From Schizochytrium sp. TIO01 (taxonomy: Eukaryota > Sar > Bigyra > Thraustochytrida > Thraustochytriidae): 64,000 nt of DNA. How positions within the stretch are numbered: position 1 is the first letter of the stretch; each line of letters begins with the position of its first letter. The notes below the pieces were generated by a model. The model worked only from the letters and a program-made list of their open reading frames with translations. It made no database searches and was not told where the DNA came from. Location of the stretch: positions 595,001 through 659,000 of the forward strand of contig SMSO01000008.1 of the NCBI GenBank assembly GCA_004764695.1, read 5' to 3'. This document shows positions 21,037 to 31,500 of the stretch, piece by piece. The translations under genes were made by a program, and so were the position numbers.

Positions 21037-23895
21037 ATGGACGCCAAGTTTCACGAGCGCACGCGGGTGCTGCTCAGTGACCTCACTGAAGCAAAACAAC
21101 GAAGAGCTAAAACATATTCACAGGGAAATAATGGCAGAAACCCCACTCCAGGGTCCGCGCAGCGTCTCCAGAGACCGCAATCTGCAGCAGCGGCAGTTTC
21201 GAGAGGTCCCGGTGGAGTTAGTACCACGAATATGAATCAGCATGTGCCACTTCACCAGCAACAAATTCTTCAACAAAAGCTGAAACAGCAGCAAATTTTA
21301 AGTCAAAGCCAAAACTTTAGTCATCTCAAACCAACGAATGCACAACAACGGCCATCATCATCGGGTATGCAAGGCAATCAACAACCGCGGATGCAGGCAG
21401 CAACACTTGGGCACAGTCTAGGACTTGCTTCTTATATGCAAGGCAGCTTTTCAAGTGCTCACACGGCACATCGAGGACCTCAAGCCGTCAGGATACGCAC
21501 AGGAGGAAATCAAGAGGACGCAGACAAGAATTACATTTGGAATAGCTCTCAAGGCACACTCAAGCCGCCTACCTCAACGAACTCAAGAGCATCTGAGGTA
21601 CCATCAAATGGGGTAATGAATGCGAATCCCATAAGACCTAAGAGCGCAACAGCTTCGGCTGAGAGCGCAACACCAGTTAATATTGGCAAGGGTAAAACTC
21701 CTGCAGTACCTTCTGAGGCACCAAGCTGGTCTACGGGCCGCTATTTCACCATGCCTTCAGAACGCGGTGCCAGGCCAAGACACATTGTACAAAAAGGGGT
21801 GCATGGGGCCAGTGCAAGCAATGCTGTCCCCGTAGCTACTTCGATATCCAGAAGTGTATCATTGTCAACAGCGAAACAAAGCAAAAGTGCACCTCCATCT
21901 GAAGAGTCGGCAGCCGTAAATCCAACTGATGGTGTGTTGTTCACTGATGAGAACGAGGCAGGGATTCCCGTAGTCCATAGAACTGCTGCAGCTCGACAGA
22001 AAAATCCGGAACGAATGAATCTAGACCGCCGTGGCCTCACCGTAGTGCCTATCATTGAGAATGAACCTAAATTGCGCTTGCTGAACATGCAGCACAATAA
22101 ACTGAATCTAATGACGAACTTGCGCCTCCCAAACTTGGTCTTCCTAGACCTGTATGATAACCGACTCACAGATATTGGGTCACTAGAGGGTTTGCCTATG
22201 CTTCGCGTACTTATGTTAGGGCGAAATCGAATTTCACGCCTGAATGCCTCCCTAGCCGCCGCTCGTCACCTCGATGTATTGGATCTGCATGCAAACGAGC
22301 TTGCTTCTCTTGAGGATATTGGATCTCTTGCACTGCTGCGCGTGTTAAATGTAGCTGGAAACAAGCTTACGGAGATCCGTGCGCATCATATACGTGGTCT
22401 TCGATCTTTAACTGAGCTGAACGTACGACGAAACAAAATCTGCAACACTTCCGGCATTCGTGTACTGCCATCTTTGCAGCACGTTTTTCTTTCAAACAAT
22501 GCACTCGATGACTATGAATCAATCGAACCTGTTCTTAAGTGCAAAAATCTTACTGAGCTCACACTTGACGGCAATGATGCCGTCACTCGCTCACTCGGTG
22601 AGTCTATTCAGGATTATAGGCAAGAGGTGGTCCGGCAGCTTCCTAACCTTCAGGTGCTAGACCTCCTACCTGTCAGTGAATCCGAGCGTAAGCAAAAGGT
22701 AAAGTATAAAGAGAGCACTCCGTCTGCCACAGGAATAAGCTTGCAACAACCTGAAATATCTGTGACAAAAGAAATCGGAGCTGAGAATAAGTCTATGCCA
22801 AGAGACGCTACATCCTTCGCCACATCACTTAAAACAAGCACTATGAAAGATACTCCACAAACCAGCTACTCCAGGTCAACGGCAAGTACACTGCCATTAC
22901 ACGCTCCTTCTCTCAAAGGGGGAAACACATTCATTAGCCAACATGAAGGTATGGGTGGCTTCAATTCAAGCAAAGAATCTACGATGAAAGTGCGCTACGC
23001 TTCAGACTTTTTATGTCGCGAGATCGATGCATCGGAATCTTCAAGCACAAATTGCGAGCCTTTGCAACGTTGGATTGCGGTGAGGTCAAAACTAGTGGAC
23101 CCCGAATTTATGTCTGCCTTGCAGTTAGACTTGCTTGACCACCAGATTTCTGAAACCGAACGCCGCAAAGGGTTTTATGAGGTTGATGCCTCAGGACCAT
23201 GTAGCACTGTGAAGATCTACGGTCGAGTATATGATGTTCTTCAAAATGCCGAAGTGATGCGCGAAGCTACGGCTGTGGAGCTACAACAGTCATCCTTAGA
23301 TGATTTGGTGGTGCACGCATTGCCGCATCTTCCTGCGCAAGTTTCTCGCGTAACTTTGCTAAGTCCGCGTATAGAGTCGTTGCGGGACCTTGCTGCCATT
23401 GCGCAAGTTATGCCACATTCAGTAGCATCAGTGTCGATCAAAGTGAGTCCAATTGTTTGCATACAATTTTATCGCCCATGGCTCATCTTCCACCTGCCAA
23501 TGATTGGAGTTCTTGATGGAGTGGTAGTGACGCCTGGTGAGCGTGAAGCAGCAAAAAGACTATTGCAGGGACTTTTGCAAAGCGTGATGGTGACCTTGCC
23601 AGGTGATAGTAGTCAAGGTGACTCCATGATGGGTTTGCGCCCGTACCCTGGGTCCATATCGCTGCAATCTGCAAGGGCAAGACAACAGGCAAGTCGCATT
23701 GCCAGTAAGTGTACTGCTAATATCTTACAGCGTGCGCAGCGTCGTGCCACGGAAGAGCTTGAGTTCCAGAGTAGCTTCGATGTGGTTCTTTCCCACAGCT
23801 TGCGAGAGGCGCATCAAGAACAGCAGCTCGCCAAAACAAGTGACTACTGGGACCGCACTTTGCAGAATCTTCGTGCTGGATCAACAAGTAACTAA
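21037..23895 (+). CDS. LRRC49-like leucine-rich repeat protein (tubulin polyglutamylase complex subunit family)
   Basis: Single-exon frame of 952 codons from an ATG at 21037. The first 320 residues are Gln/Ser-rich and disordered. At about 318-550 comes a block that reads like LRRC49: ARQKNPERMNLDRRGLTVVP, then SDS22-type LRRs of about 22 residues (LRLLNMQHNKLN, LVFLDLYDNRLTDI, LRVLMLGRNRISRL, LDVLDLHANELASL, LRVLNVAGNKL, LTELNVRRNKI) and a cap with LTLDGNDAV. A second conserved region at about 660-850 precedes a basic helical tail. LRRC49 is a non-catalytic subunit of the tubulin polyglutamylase complex, acting at centrioles, basal bodies and axonemes. The similarity is judged from memory of the family; the function is inferred. 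Its presence suggests a flagellated life stage. Confidence 0.85.
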   Translation: MDAKFHERTRVLLSDLTEAKQRRAKTYSQGNNGRNPTPGSAQRLQRPQSAAAAVSRGPGGVSTTNMNQHVPLHQQQILQQKLKQQQILSQSQNFSHLKPTNAQQRPSSSGMQGNQQPRMQAATLGHSLGLASYMQGSFSSAHTAHRGPQAVRIRTGGNQEDADKNYIWNSSQGTLKPPTSTNSRASEVPSNGVMNANPIRPKSATASAESATPVNIGKGKTPAVPSEAPSWSTGRYFTMPSERGARPRHIVQKGVHGASASNAVPVATSISRSVSLSTAKQSKSAPPSEESAAVNPTDGVLFTDENEAGIPVVHRTAAARQKNPERMNLDRRGLTVVPIIENEPKLRLLNMQHNKLNLMTNLRLPNLVFLDLYDNRLTDIGSLEGLPMLRVLMLGRNRISRLNASLAAARHLDVLDLHANELASLEDIGSLALLRVLNVAGNKLTEIRAHHIRGLRSLTELNVRRNKICNTSGIRVLPSLQHVFLSNNALDDYESIEPVLKCKNLTELTLDGNDAVTRSLGESIQDYRQEVVRQLPNLQVLDLLPVSESERKQKVKYKESTPSATGISLQQPEISVTKEIGAENKSMPRDATSFATSLKTSTMKDTPQTSYSRSTASTLPLHAPSLKGGNTFISQHEGMGGFNSSKESTMKVRYASDFLCREIDASESSSTNCEPLQRWIAVRSKLVDPEFMSALQLDLLDHQISETERRKGFYEVDASGPCSTVKIYGRVYDVLQNAEVMREATAVELQQSSLDDLVVHALPHLPAQVSRVTLLSPRIESLRDLAAIAQVMPHSVASVSIKVSPIVCIQFYRPWLIFHLPMIGVLDGVVVTPGEREAAKRLLQGLLQSVMVTLPGDSSQGDSMMGLRPYPGSISLQSARARQQASRIASKCTANILQRAQRRATEELEFQSSFDVVLSHSLREAHQEQQLAKTSDYWDRTLQNLRAGSTSN

Positions 23896-24163
23896 TTGAT
23901 GCACAGAGGCCTTATTTACCTTATGGCTGAGCGGGCTATTCCGTGAACGTGACGATGTTTTCATTGGAAAGAAAAGTTCACAAGGACTTCAACTAGATCA
24001 AGAGCAAGACAGAGAGAGAATCAGGAAGTTAGATGCGATTGAAATTTTGTAAAACGGGAGGTGAGACACAGCTAAATCGTTTCCGTCTCCCGTACTGGAC
24101 GCATAGGTAGATGTAAGAAATGAAGATGTAGCACAAGGTGTAAAGATTGGTGTAAATGAAAAA

Positions 24164-24666
24164 TTACTCCTCAACCTTGGGGCCAAGACCCCATCGGCCC
24201 TTGAACTCAGGGGTGAGGGCAGGCCAGACGAGCCAAGCGCCAGCAGCAGCGCCGGTGATGAGAAAGGGGGCTATATATCTCCACAATAAAGCAAAAGTTA
24301 CAAAGTGCAGCGAAAGGGTCGTTTTACCAAACAAAGCAGAGAACGGTAGAGGTCATTCAGCAACAACAACACGATGAACAACCAAATGAGAAAGTGAGGT
24401 TTCATGGTTGATTGGAAATTCCACAGCGGTTTTTAATTCATGGAACATCAGACATAATTACGTTAGCCAAAAACAGAGTTCAACTTTCTTTCATCGTAAG
24501 CAGATGTAAGGAACGTTCAGAAACCTTGCAACATGCTTAGAGTTCACTTACCGCGGGGGGTGAGGGACTTGGCGAACTTGACAACGGTGGGGGCGTACTC
24601 TGAGATGTTCACCTCAGCAGTGGGGGCCGAGGTGGCGAGCATGCGGGTCCAGGCACCGACGGGCAT
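24164..24666 (-). CDS. 73-residue single-pass membrane protein, two exons (possible respiratory-complex subunit)
   Basis: Coding exons are complement(24552..24666) and complement(24164..24270), separated by a 281-nt intron with a GTAAGTG donor and a TATATAG acceptor. Together they give 74 codons including TAA. The protein starts MPVGAWTRMLATSAPT and has one hydrophobic segment near residues 40-53 (FLITGAAAGAWLVW) followed by a short polar tail ending in GLGPKVEE. Codons are almost all C-ending, unlike the neighbouring genes, which suggests high expression. Small size, an uncharged start and one membrane span fit a mitochondrial inner-membrane subunit; the GAAAGAWLVWPAL segment loosely resembles the complex III QCR10 family. 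The exon structure is seen directly; the identity is a guess. Confidence 0.82.
24271..24551 (-). other. intron of the small membrane-protein gene
   Basis: 281-nt GT-AG intron that splits a Gly/Ala-region codon after its first base (38 codons plus one base in exon 1). It is AT-rich compared with the GC-rich exons. Confidence 0.8.
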
Positions 24667-26037
24667 TGTTGCTAGATTAGATTTCTAAAGATAACTGTAA
24701 AACCTTAGATGCATGTTTTATCGAGTCAAACCACCGTGCCCGTATTACACCAGTACCAAAGCCATTTGAAAAACCACAACAAGCATAGAGAAGAGTCCAG
24801 GTCATTCAACGTTATGCACACCACCGAGAATAAGCCACCGTTTATAAAAAGTACACATCAGCAGGAACATCAAAAAAAAAGAAAGCGTTCACACGGTCAA
24901 GATAAAATTTCATCGTCCAGCATGTACACGGCAAATTAGTTCGCAAGGACAAAAGCATCACACGTTAGTCACTTGTTCATGATCGAATGTTCATTTCCTT
25001 TTCACAGCTCCACTATATAGCACACGTAACAAATATATGTGTGTTTGTTGGTTTTATCTCTCCAGAGCCTCCTGAGACGCCCTAAGTCTCCCTGAGGACA
25101 GTTGGGCGATCAAAAGCAACTCCATCCCTCACGCCTGGCGCATCGAAGTCCACGAGGCCGCCGCTAGCTTATTATCATAATTATATTGACAACAATAACA
25201 CTAATAATAGTAACAACGACGAGACACGAACAAAGCGCCTCATCTACACCTCGCAAAATGCGTGTCCATGCCGGCGGGAGGGCAAGTCCAGAAGGGAAAG
25301 GGAGGCGTGTTGAGGGTGGATGAAGGTACGTGGGCTTAGAAAAGGCTCGGGTGTGAGCATGGCGGGCATAACCTACGCTTCAAAGGCGTCCTCAAGCGTA
25401 CAAGATCTCGCTCTGCGCTCCTCCGCCAATCTCAGCGCCGCCATTGCAGCCGCGGCCGCAACAATTTCCTATTACCAGATCATTCTATATATATTATTTA
25501 AATAATTCAGACTACACTTTGTCTTTTGGCAGCTGCACCTCGCAAAATATGTTCTACTAAACCCCCCTGCAGCAGGTCCTTGAAAAGGCAGCCATCAAAC
25601 TTGTAGGGGCATTCTAGGAGAGTTAAAGGCACTGAGGTGGGCTCAGCCCCCATAATTAGGTGTTCTGCAATACCCCCTACCCGCTTAACCTGATACCCGA
25701 AGATCCTCCACGTAGGGGGGTTTAATTTAAGTCTCTATTGGGTTTCGCAAATGTTTCCCCGAATGCAGTGCAGGTACCCAGATAAGCAGGGCGGGGTGGT
25801 CTCGGGGGAACATATGTTTCTCCGCCACCGAACTGTCTATTCTTAGGATACCCGCTCTTGAAGGTTGGGCAGCGAAGGGAGAAGACCTCGAAGGCCCCGC
25901 CTGAGGTGGGCAGGGCAGCCGAGGAAGAGGGAATGGGGCCTCTTCGCGAAGCGACCCCACGGCCTCTGACGGCTTTCTTCGCTGCCTGGCCAGACGAGGC
26001 TGGCCGGCGCGGGGTAAAGAGACAGAGAGGTTTAACC

Positions 26038-26245
26038 CAGTTTAGCCCACTTAGACGGCCCAAAGCCCCACTTGCGCGGGCTATAAGCCCCACTTGCGCG
26101 GGCTATAACTCACTTGTTGCTCTCGGTATAACTCACTTGCGAGCCCCTCCCCTCCCCGCTTCTGAAATGGCCCTGTGAGGCGCCGCTATAACCCACTTGC
26201 GCGCCCTATAGCCCACTGTGTGCGACCTTATAGCCCATAGTAGAC
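26038..26245. repeat. array of about eight degenerate 19-22 nt GCTATAACCCACTTGCGC units
   Basis: The word GCTATAACYCACTTGCGC or close variants begins near 26042, 26064, 26083, 26102, 26126, 26185, 26206 and 26228. Two units are almost perfect direct copies (CCCCACTTGCGCGGGCTATA). One 40-nt unrelated stretch interrupts the array. Spacing is irregular, so this is a decayed tandem array and not a CRISPR. Confidence 0.8.
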
Positions 26246-26447
26246 CGCCGCTATTCTCTAGTTGCCCTTCCCCCCGTGAGACGAGGCGAGAAAGATACAC
26301 GGAACGCCGAGAAAGAACAGCGAAAACAATAGGACAGAACGGCCGTGATTACGAGAAACGGGAAAGAACGCCAGAGAACAGTAGGTGCTACTGGCACATA
26401 ACCAAGTCTTATCCACTCTAGGTCTATGGCTAGCAGTAGCAGTAGCG

Positions 26448-26580
26448 TGGAGGATAGATAGATAGAAAGGTAGATAGAAAGAAAGGAAGGAACTTGAAAG
26501 AATGGTCCGAGGAAAAAGAAAGAACAGAACGGCGAAAGAAGGAAAGAAAGAAAGAAAGAAAGAACGCAGAAAAGAGAGAA
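26448..26580. repeat. GATA and AAAG microsatellites
   Basis: A short GATA run near 26450 is followed by purine-rich AAAG/GAAAG units to about 26580, in an otherwise gene-free stretch. Confidence 0.8.
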
Positions 26581-27564
26581 CTTGATTGAGAAAGTTATTA
26601 CTTTATTTCGCTCTCATCAGTCTTTACCCTTAATCATAATACCTCTTTCATTTCATTTGGATAGTTGATCAGAATAATGTTTTTTTCATTAAAAAGAAGA
26701 TACTATGATGACATGTATATGATACACGTATAATGTATATTGTATATAGGTGTTTGAAGGAATTGCTCTTTCTTTTAACGCCAAAGTTAAAAGAAAGAAG
26801 AAACAGAATTGTTTTCTTAGGAGTGAACTTTCGAGAGCGACGTTATCCCAGCGCATCAATGCGCAAACCGCCGTAGCCTGCCTGCATGGGCGAGCGTCTA
26901 GAGCCTCGGGCCCAGCAGGATAGTTTGAGAGCGCCGCATGTCTGCGGTCTTTGCATGGATCAGCTTGCGGCGATGCCTCTGATGACAGCAGTGCATTCGA
27001 TGGCTTTGGCGACATGGTTCTGAGAGCCTCTTTTAACCTTAATACCTGTTACAACTGTTCTTTTTATTTGTGAAGAATGATAGCCGTAACTATAGCCATA
27101 AAAAGGTTGACTAAGATATGTAAAACTACAACAACGTTTTGGTGGCACCTTCTGGGATGTATGAAACGAACCCGGGCAAATAATGCAGAATACCGCTCAA
27201 GCATTGCCAAATTGCGTCTCTGGTGCGACACCATCCAATGCCATGGTTCCCTGCAACGCTTATCTCTGTGCACAGCATCTCCGCAAGGTAATGAATGCAC
27301 AGGTAGCAATAACATGATAGTTTAACCTCTTCCTCTGAGAGAGCAGGGTCCTAAGCATCACCTATTGTCAGCAGTAGCACTGTCGCCTTAGGGGCGTTCT
27401 CATTGTTCTGTTCTACTCGTTCTGTTCCGTGTTGGTCCCGTTATTCTTTGAGGTTCGTTGTTTCAGAATTTCGTTCAAAGATTAAAAACATTTTGGTATA
27501 AAATAAACAAAACAACTTTAAGAACAAACAAAGGATTACAAGAAAATACTGAATGAACAAATAA

Positions 27565-27630
27565 ATATACAAAGAAAGAAAGAAAGAAACAAACAAACAA
27601 ACAAACAAACAAACAAACAAACAAATAATA
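27565..27630. repeat. AAAG then AAAC tetranucleotide microsatellite
   Basis: AAAG units (about 27572-27589) change to AAAC units (about 27590-27624), then ATCG/ATCA words. Purely intergenic. Confidence 0.85.
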
Positions 27631-28551
27631 ATCGATCAATCGATCAACCAACATCCCGTTTCCGCTTCTTCTTCGCTGCTCTTCGCCGACTGCTCCGCAC
27701 GAGGAATCTGCGCCTCTCCCCTCTGCCGCGTCACCGCGGTTGAGACGCAGGGCGGGGCCGTCTTCCGCGCAGACGTAGCTTTCCTTACCGGTACGAGTCG
27801 CGCGAGGTCCTTAAGGATAGATAGTTTGACTCTGATTATTTGGCTCATCCGTCACTCTCTTTTCCCTTCCCTATCTTTCTTCTTCTTAGGTTCTGCCTGT
27901 CTCCATATTGATCTTTCTGAGGATTGGTACGGATCGAGACACCTTGGGGATTTACATTCACTTGAGGGCGATTGGGATTGGGATTGAAGCTGCTGGGTTG
28001 GAGATCAATTAATTTTCTCAGGCAGATTCATTACGGAGGCTGAGTGATTGAAGACACCAATACATCGGGCTCATCTGAAGCACGCGACGCGTGAATTCGA
28101 CAGGTTCCTGGCGCAAAGAGCCTATCTATAAATACATATCGCGAACTGCTTGGATTACGCGAAAGAGGACGTGCTTTGGGTCTCTGAGGTCATCGCTTGT
28201 AGGCTCGTTTTGGTCTTCATTCACCCATTCACACGTCGCCAGCTTTACTAGAGAGTGCAGAAACGCAGCTTGAGATCTAGTCTCTCAAGCAATACCATTG
28301 TGGTGATCAAGTGCGGCCTTAGGGAGCGCTCTTTCGGAGAAGAGTGCACGTGCTCTAGTCTCGACCCAGGTAATCAGCGAAGTTATCAGTGAACACAGAA
28401 AGCATACATAACACTAACGTGCGTACAAACATATATACATTTGCGAGTAGTTTGGATAAGGTCACAATCTCGGGAGTAAAAGGGGCCACTGTACTCAGCT
28501 TAGAATATATTTTGGAAAGGTGTGAATTAATTTACTTGACCTGCGAACAAA

Positions 28552-31500
28552 ATGAAGCTCGACGTGGCAGACATCAACACTCAATGCTCAGACGATGTTC
28601 CTGACAAACAGGGTGAGGCCATCACAAGGCTGTGTAACTGCTCCACGGACTTGGCGTTCGTCGATGCAGTGCGGTCAATTTCGTCCTGGAATGCAATGGG
28701 CGAGCCTGGAGATATTCGTCACTGGGCGCCAGTCCTTAACCGTATGGACGCTCTATTATACAAGTGCATCACGGCGAACGAAAATGCAGTAGGGACACTA
28801 GTCCTCGATGAAAAGTCACTTCCAAAGGATGAAACCCCAGAAAATATTCAGGCACAGGAGGGACTTGGGCGTAGTGAGGAAGAGCGCAAGCGCCGGCCAG
28901 TGGACGACGCAGAGATGATCGTTGCAGCCATCTTCCGCTTCGCAGTTATTCTTCTGGAAAACTGTCACGCCAAGGTTGTCTTTAACCTTGCTGAATACGC
29001 CGAGGCTGTGCTCACTTCGCCTGATACCGAGTTATCTGATCTGGCCCTGCATGTTTTGGCTGCTCTCGTGGGTACCCCTCACCTCGATTGGCATCCTGAA
29101 GCAAATGACGAGGAACCAACTTCCTTGACGGGACGCACCGCTCTGGCTCGTAAGCTCATGTGCCTGGCCCAAGGATGGGGTAGCCAGGCTCAAGGCTTTG
29201 CCCTGAGGTCATGCGTAGTTGATACTGCGCAGGAGTCCGCCACAAACCTCCCTGCGGCTGGAGGAGCCTTGAACTTCGATTACTTCGCAGAGCAGCAGGA
29301 GGAGGATGACGAGAATGAAACTGGGGAGTCCAAAACCGACGAACAGAGTAGAAGTACTGCAGCCAAGGAAACAGAAAAGATATCCTTGACAGAAGCCAAC
29401 TCCACGACGACCATGATGGAGAATGATGTAAAGACCTCGGGAAACGATGATCCCTCTCCTGCAGTGAAGATCGATGGTTCTGAGGCCAACACAAACAAGA
29501 TCAACAACGCCATGGCGAAGCTTGAGGCGCACGTGGTTCGCATTCAACGCACGCCCGAGCAAGTCCAGGCAGCACAGACACCTAATGAATTGTACAATGC
29601 TATTCTCGAGGAGTGCCAAAATTTTCCAAAGCACCTGCGGTTTGCGTTGCTAGAGCGCACACGCCTAGCCCACTCTTTTGGTACTTTAGCAGGTCGGCGA
29701 CGCCGGGTTCTCCGAAGATTGCGAGCGCTGATCGTGCTGCAAAGAACTGCTTCACAAACCCTTGTTAACTACTACAAGCACGAACCTGAGCTCATGCAGG
29801 AAATCGCCATGCTTTTGAAGGACTCGACAACCAGTGTTTCTGAGGCTGGTCAGACTTCTCTGACCTCCAACAATACACTTCAACGATCGGGTTTTAACAA
29901 GGATCCAATGTCTGCGTCCCCAGGCTTGGTCCCGTTGAGTATTAAACTTGCTGCCGTCGGTGTCCTTGATGGCTTGCTTCGTGCTCGAGACCGTGCCGAA
30001 GGTGCTGAGGGTCCTGCAGCAAGGAATTCAAACGTTTTGCACGCTCTTGGCACCGTAAAGTCTGATGCTCAAGGCGTGCTGCTTACGTTGCTTCGATCCA
30101 CAGCAGCAAGTCTTGAGGCACACGCGATGCGGCTTATGAAGTCGTTGTCGTCCTCCAAGCAAGATGGGACATCCACGACTGATGAAAGCATTGGTCTGGC
30201 ATTTGTCTCTGCCATTGGAAACACGTCTCCTGCGACGCCTCCCAACGCGCCAATAGACTCTACAGACCTTGACCTTCCCGAAGACGACTTTGAGTGGATG
30301 AAATCTATCCTCGGATTGACCTGCTCAGTTGCAGAGTTTGATACCGGTGCATCGGCACTTACCGATGCAGGTCTTATTCACTCTGTACATGGAGCCCTAA
30401 TGACGGAACTTGCGTTGCGTCGCGAGCTGCGTACTAATTTAGACATATCTATGCCTCGTCGCACTCGCGTTCTGGCACTTGGAATTTATGTCCTCGTCAG
30501 CGCCATTTCAACAAGCACCGCGGCGGCTGGTTGGGCAAAAGACCTTGAACTCATTGATCTAACAATTGATCTTTTGCAAGAAACTCTGCAGCGCGGTCAG
30601 GCCATAACAGAGGCCAAGTTTCCCGGGTTTAGTAGCGCGTCTTCGACTAACAGAACAGATAGACTCATGGCCGATACCATGGAAACTGATGCAGGAATTG
30701 AGACGAAGACGGAGGTGAAACATACCATCGCACCGCAAGCTCTGGATCTCAGCGAGATGGCCATTGTACATGCGTTCATGTCTCTTTTGACTTTCATACA
30801 CGTTGTCGGAAGTAACGCGAGAAACAGTGCTGGAGGAATGAGCGATCGCTTACGAGATAAAGACTCCAAGCTGTCGAGTTGCCTTCGTCTTTTGTTTGAC
30901 AATTGTGGTGTTCTCGTGGGATCAACCTTTGATCGGGCTGCTACGCTTCTTTCAGAGACTCTCAATGCTGATCCCGTTAGTGCGCGTGTCGTAGCAGAGA
31001 GCGGCCTCGCCCGATCAGCGCTTTTGGTAATTTCAGAAGGTCGCTTGCCCCCCGTGGAGCCCTGTATTCGGGCTGTTCCAGCCATGCTGACTGGCCTTTG
31101 CCTGAGCGAGCAAGCGCTCGAGCTTGTGGATGGAGGTTTGCGTCCGAGTCCACTTGACGTTTTCATGGATGGGTTCTATGATCCGCGTTATGTGCGAGCC
31201 ATGTCGGAGAACACTGGCATGAGCGTTGGAGTAGGCCTCATGGACCTGGCGCAAAGCTTTCCGCGCCTTCGTCCTCGGGTTGTTGATGGCTGCGTGCGGC
31301 TCCTGAAGCGGATTCTTCATCCTCGGCCTAAAGAAATGCAAGCTTTCTCTGCTCTCATTGCAAACAGTATTGCCCCAAAGGTAGACTGTGGTGAGCCCAC
31401 GCTTCGTTCGTCCTTGTCATTCTCATCGAACGCAACAATGAGTTCATCCCAAAGCGAGACTGTCTCTTCCAGGGCTGAAGATGAGCTCCGCCACGCGTGC

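Larger units (their letters stand above)
24667..28551. other. intergenic region with low-complexity and GC-rich islands
   Basis: Divergent promoter region between the small minus-strand gene and the large plus-strand E3 scaffold gene. A GC-rich island at about 25.72-26.2 kb has open frames on both strands without recognisable domains. The part from 27.84 kb onwards is probably the leader of the scaffold gene. No gene is supported. Repeats are listed separately. Confidence 0.6.

Noticed and set aside
25722-26178. Overlapping Pro/Arg/Ala-rich frames on both strands
   Set aside because: Typical of a GC-rich island with few stop codons; no homology recognised and repeats run through it.
26038-26245. 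CRISPR-like reading of the repeated 20-nt units
   Set aside because: Units are degenerate, spacers are absent or irregular, and the genome is eukaryotic.
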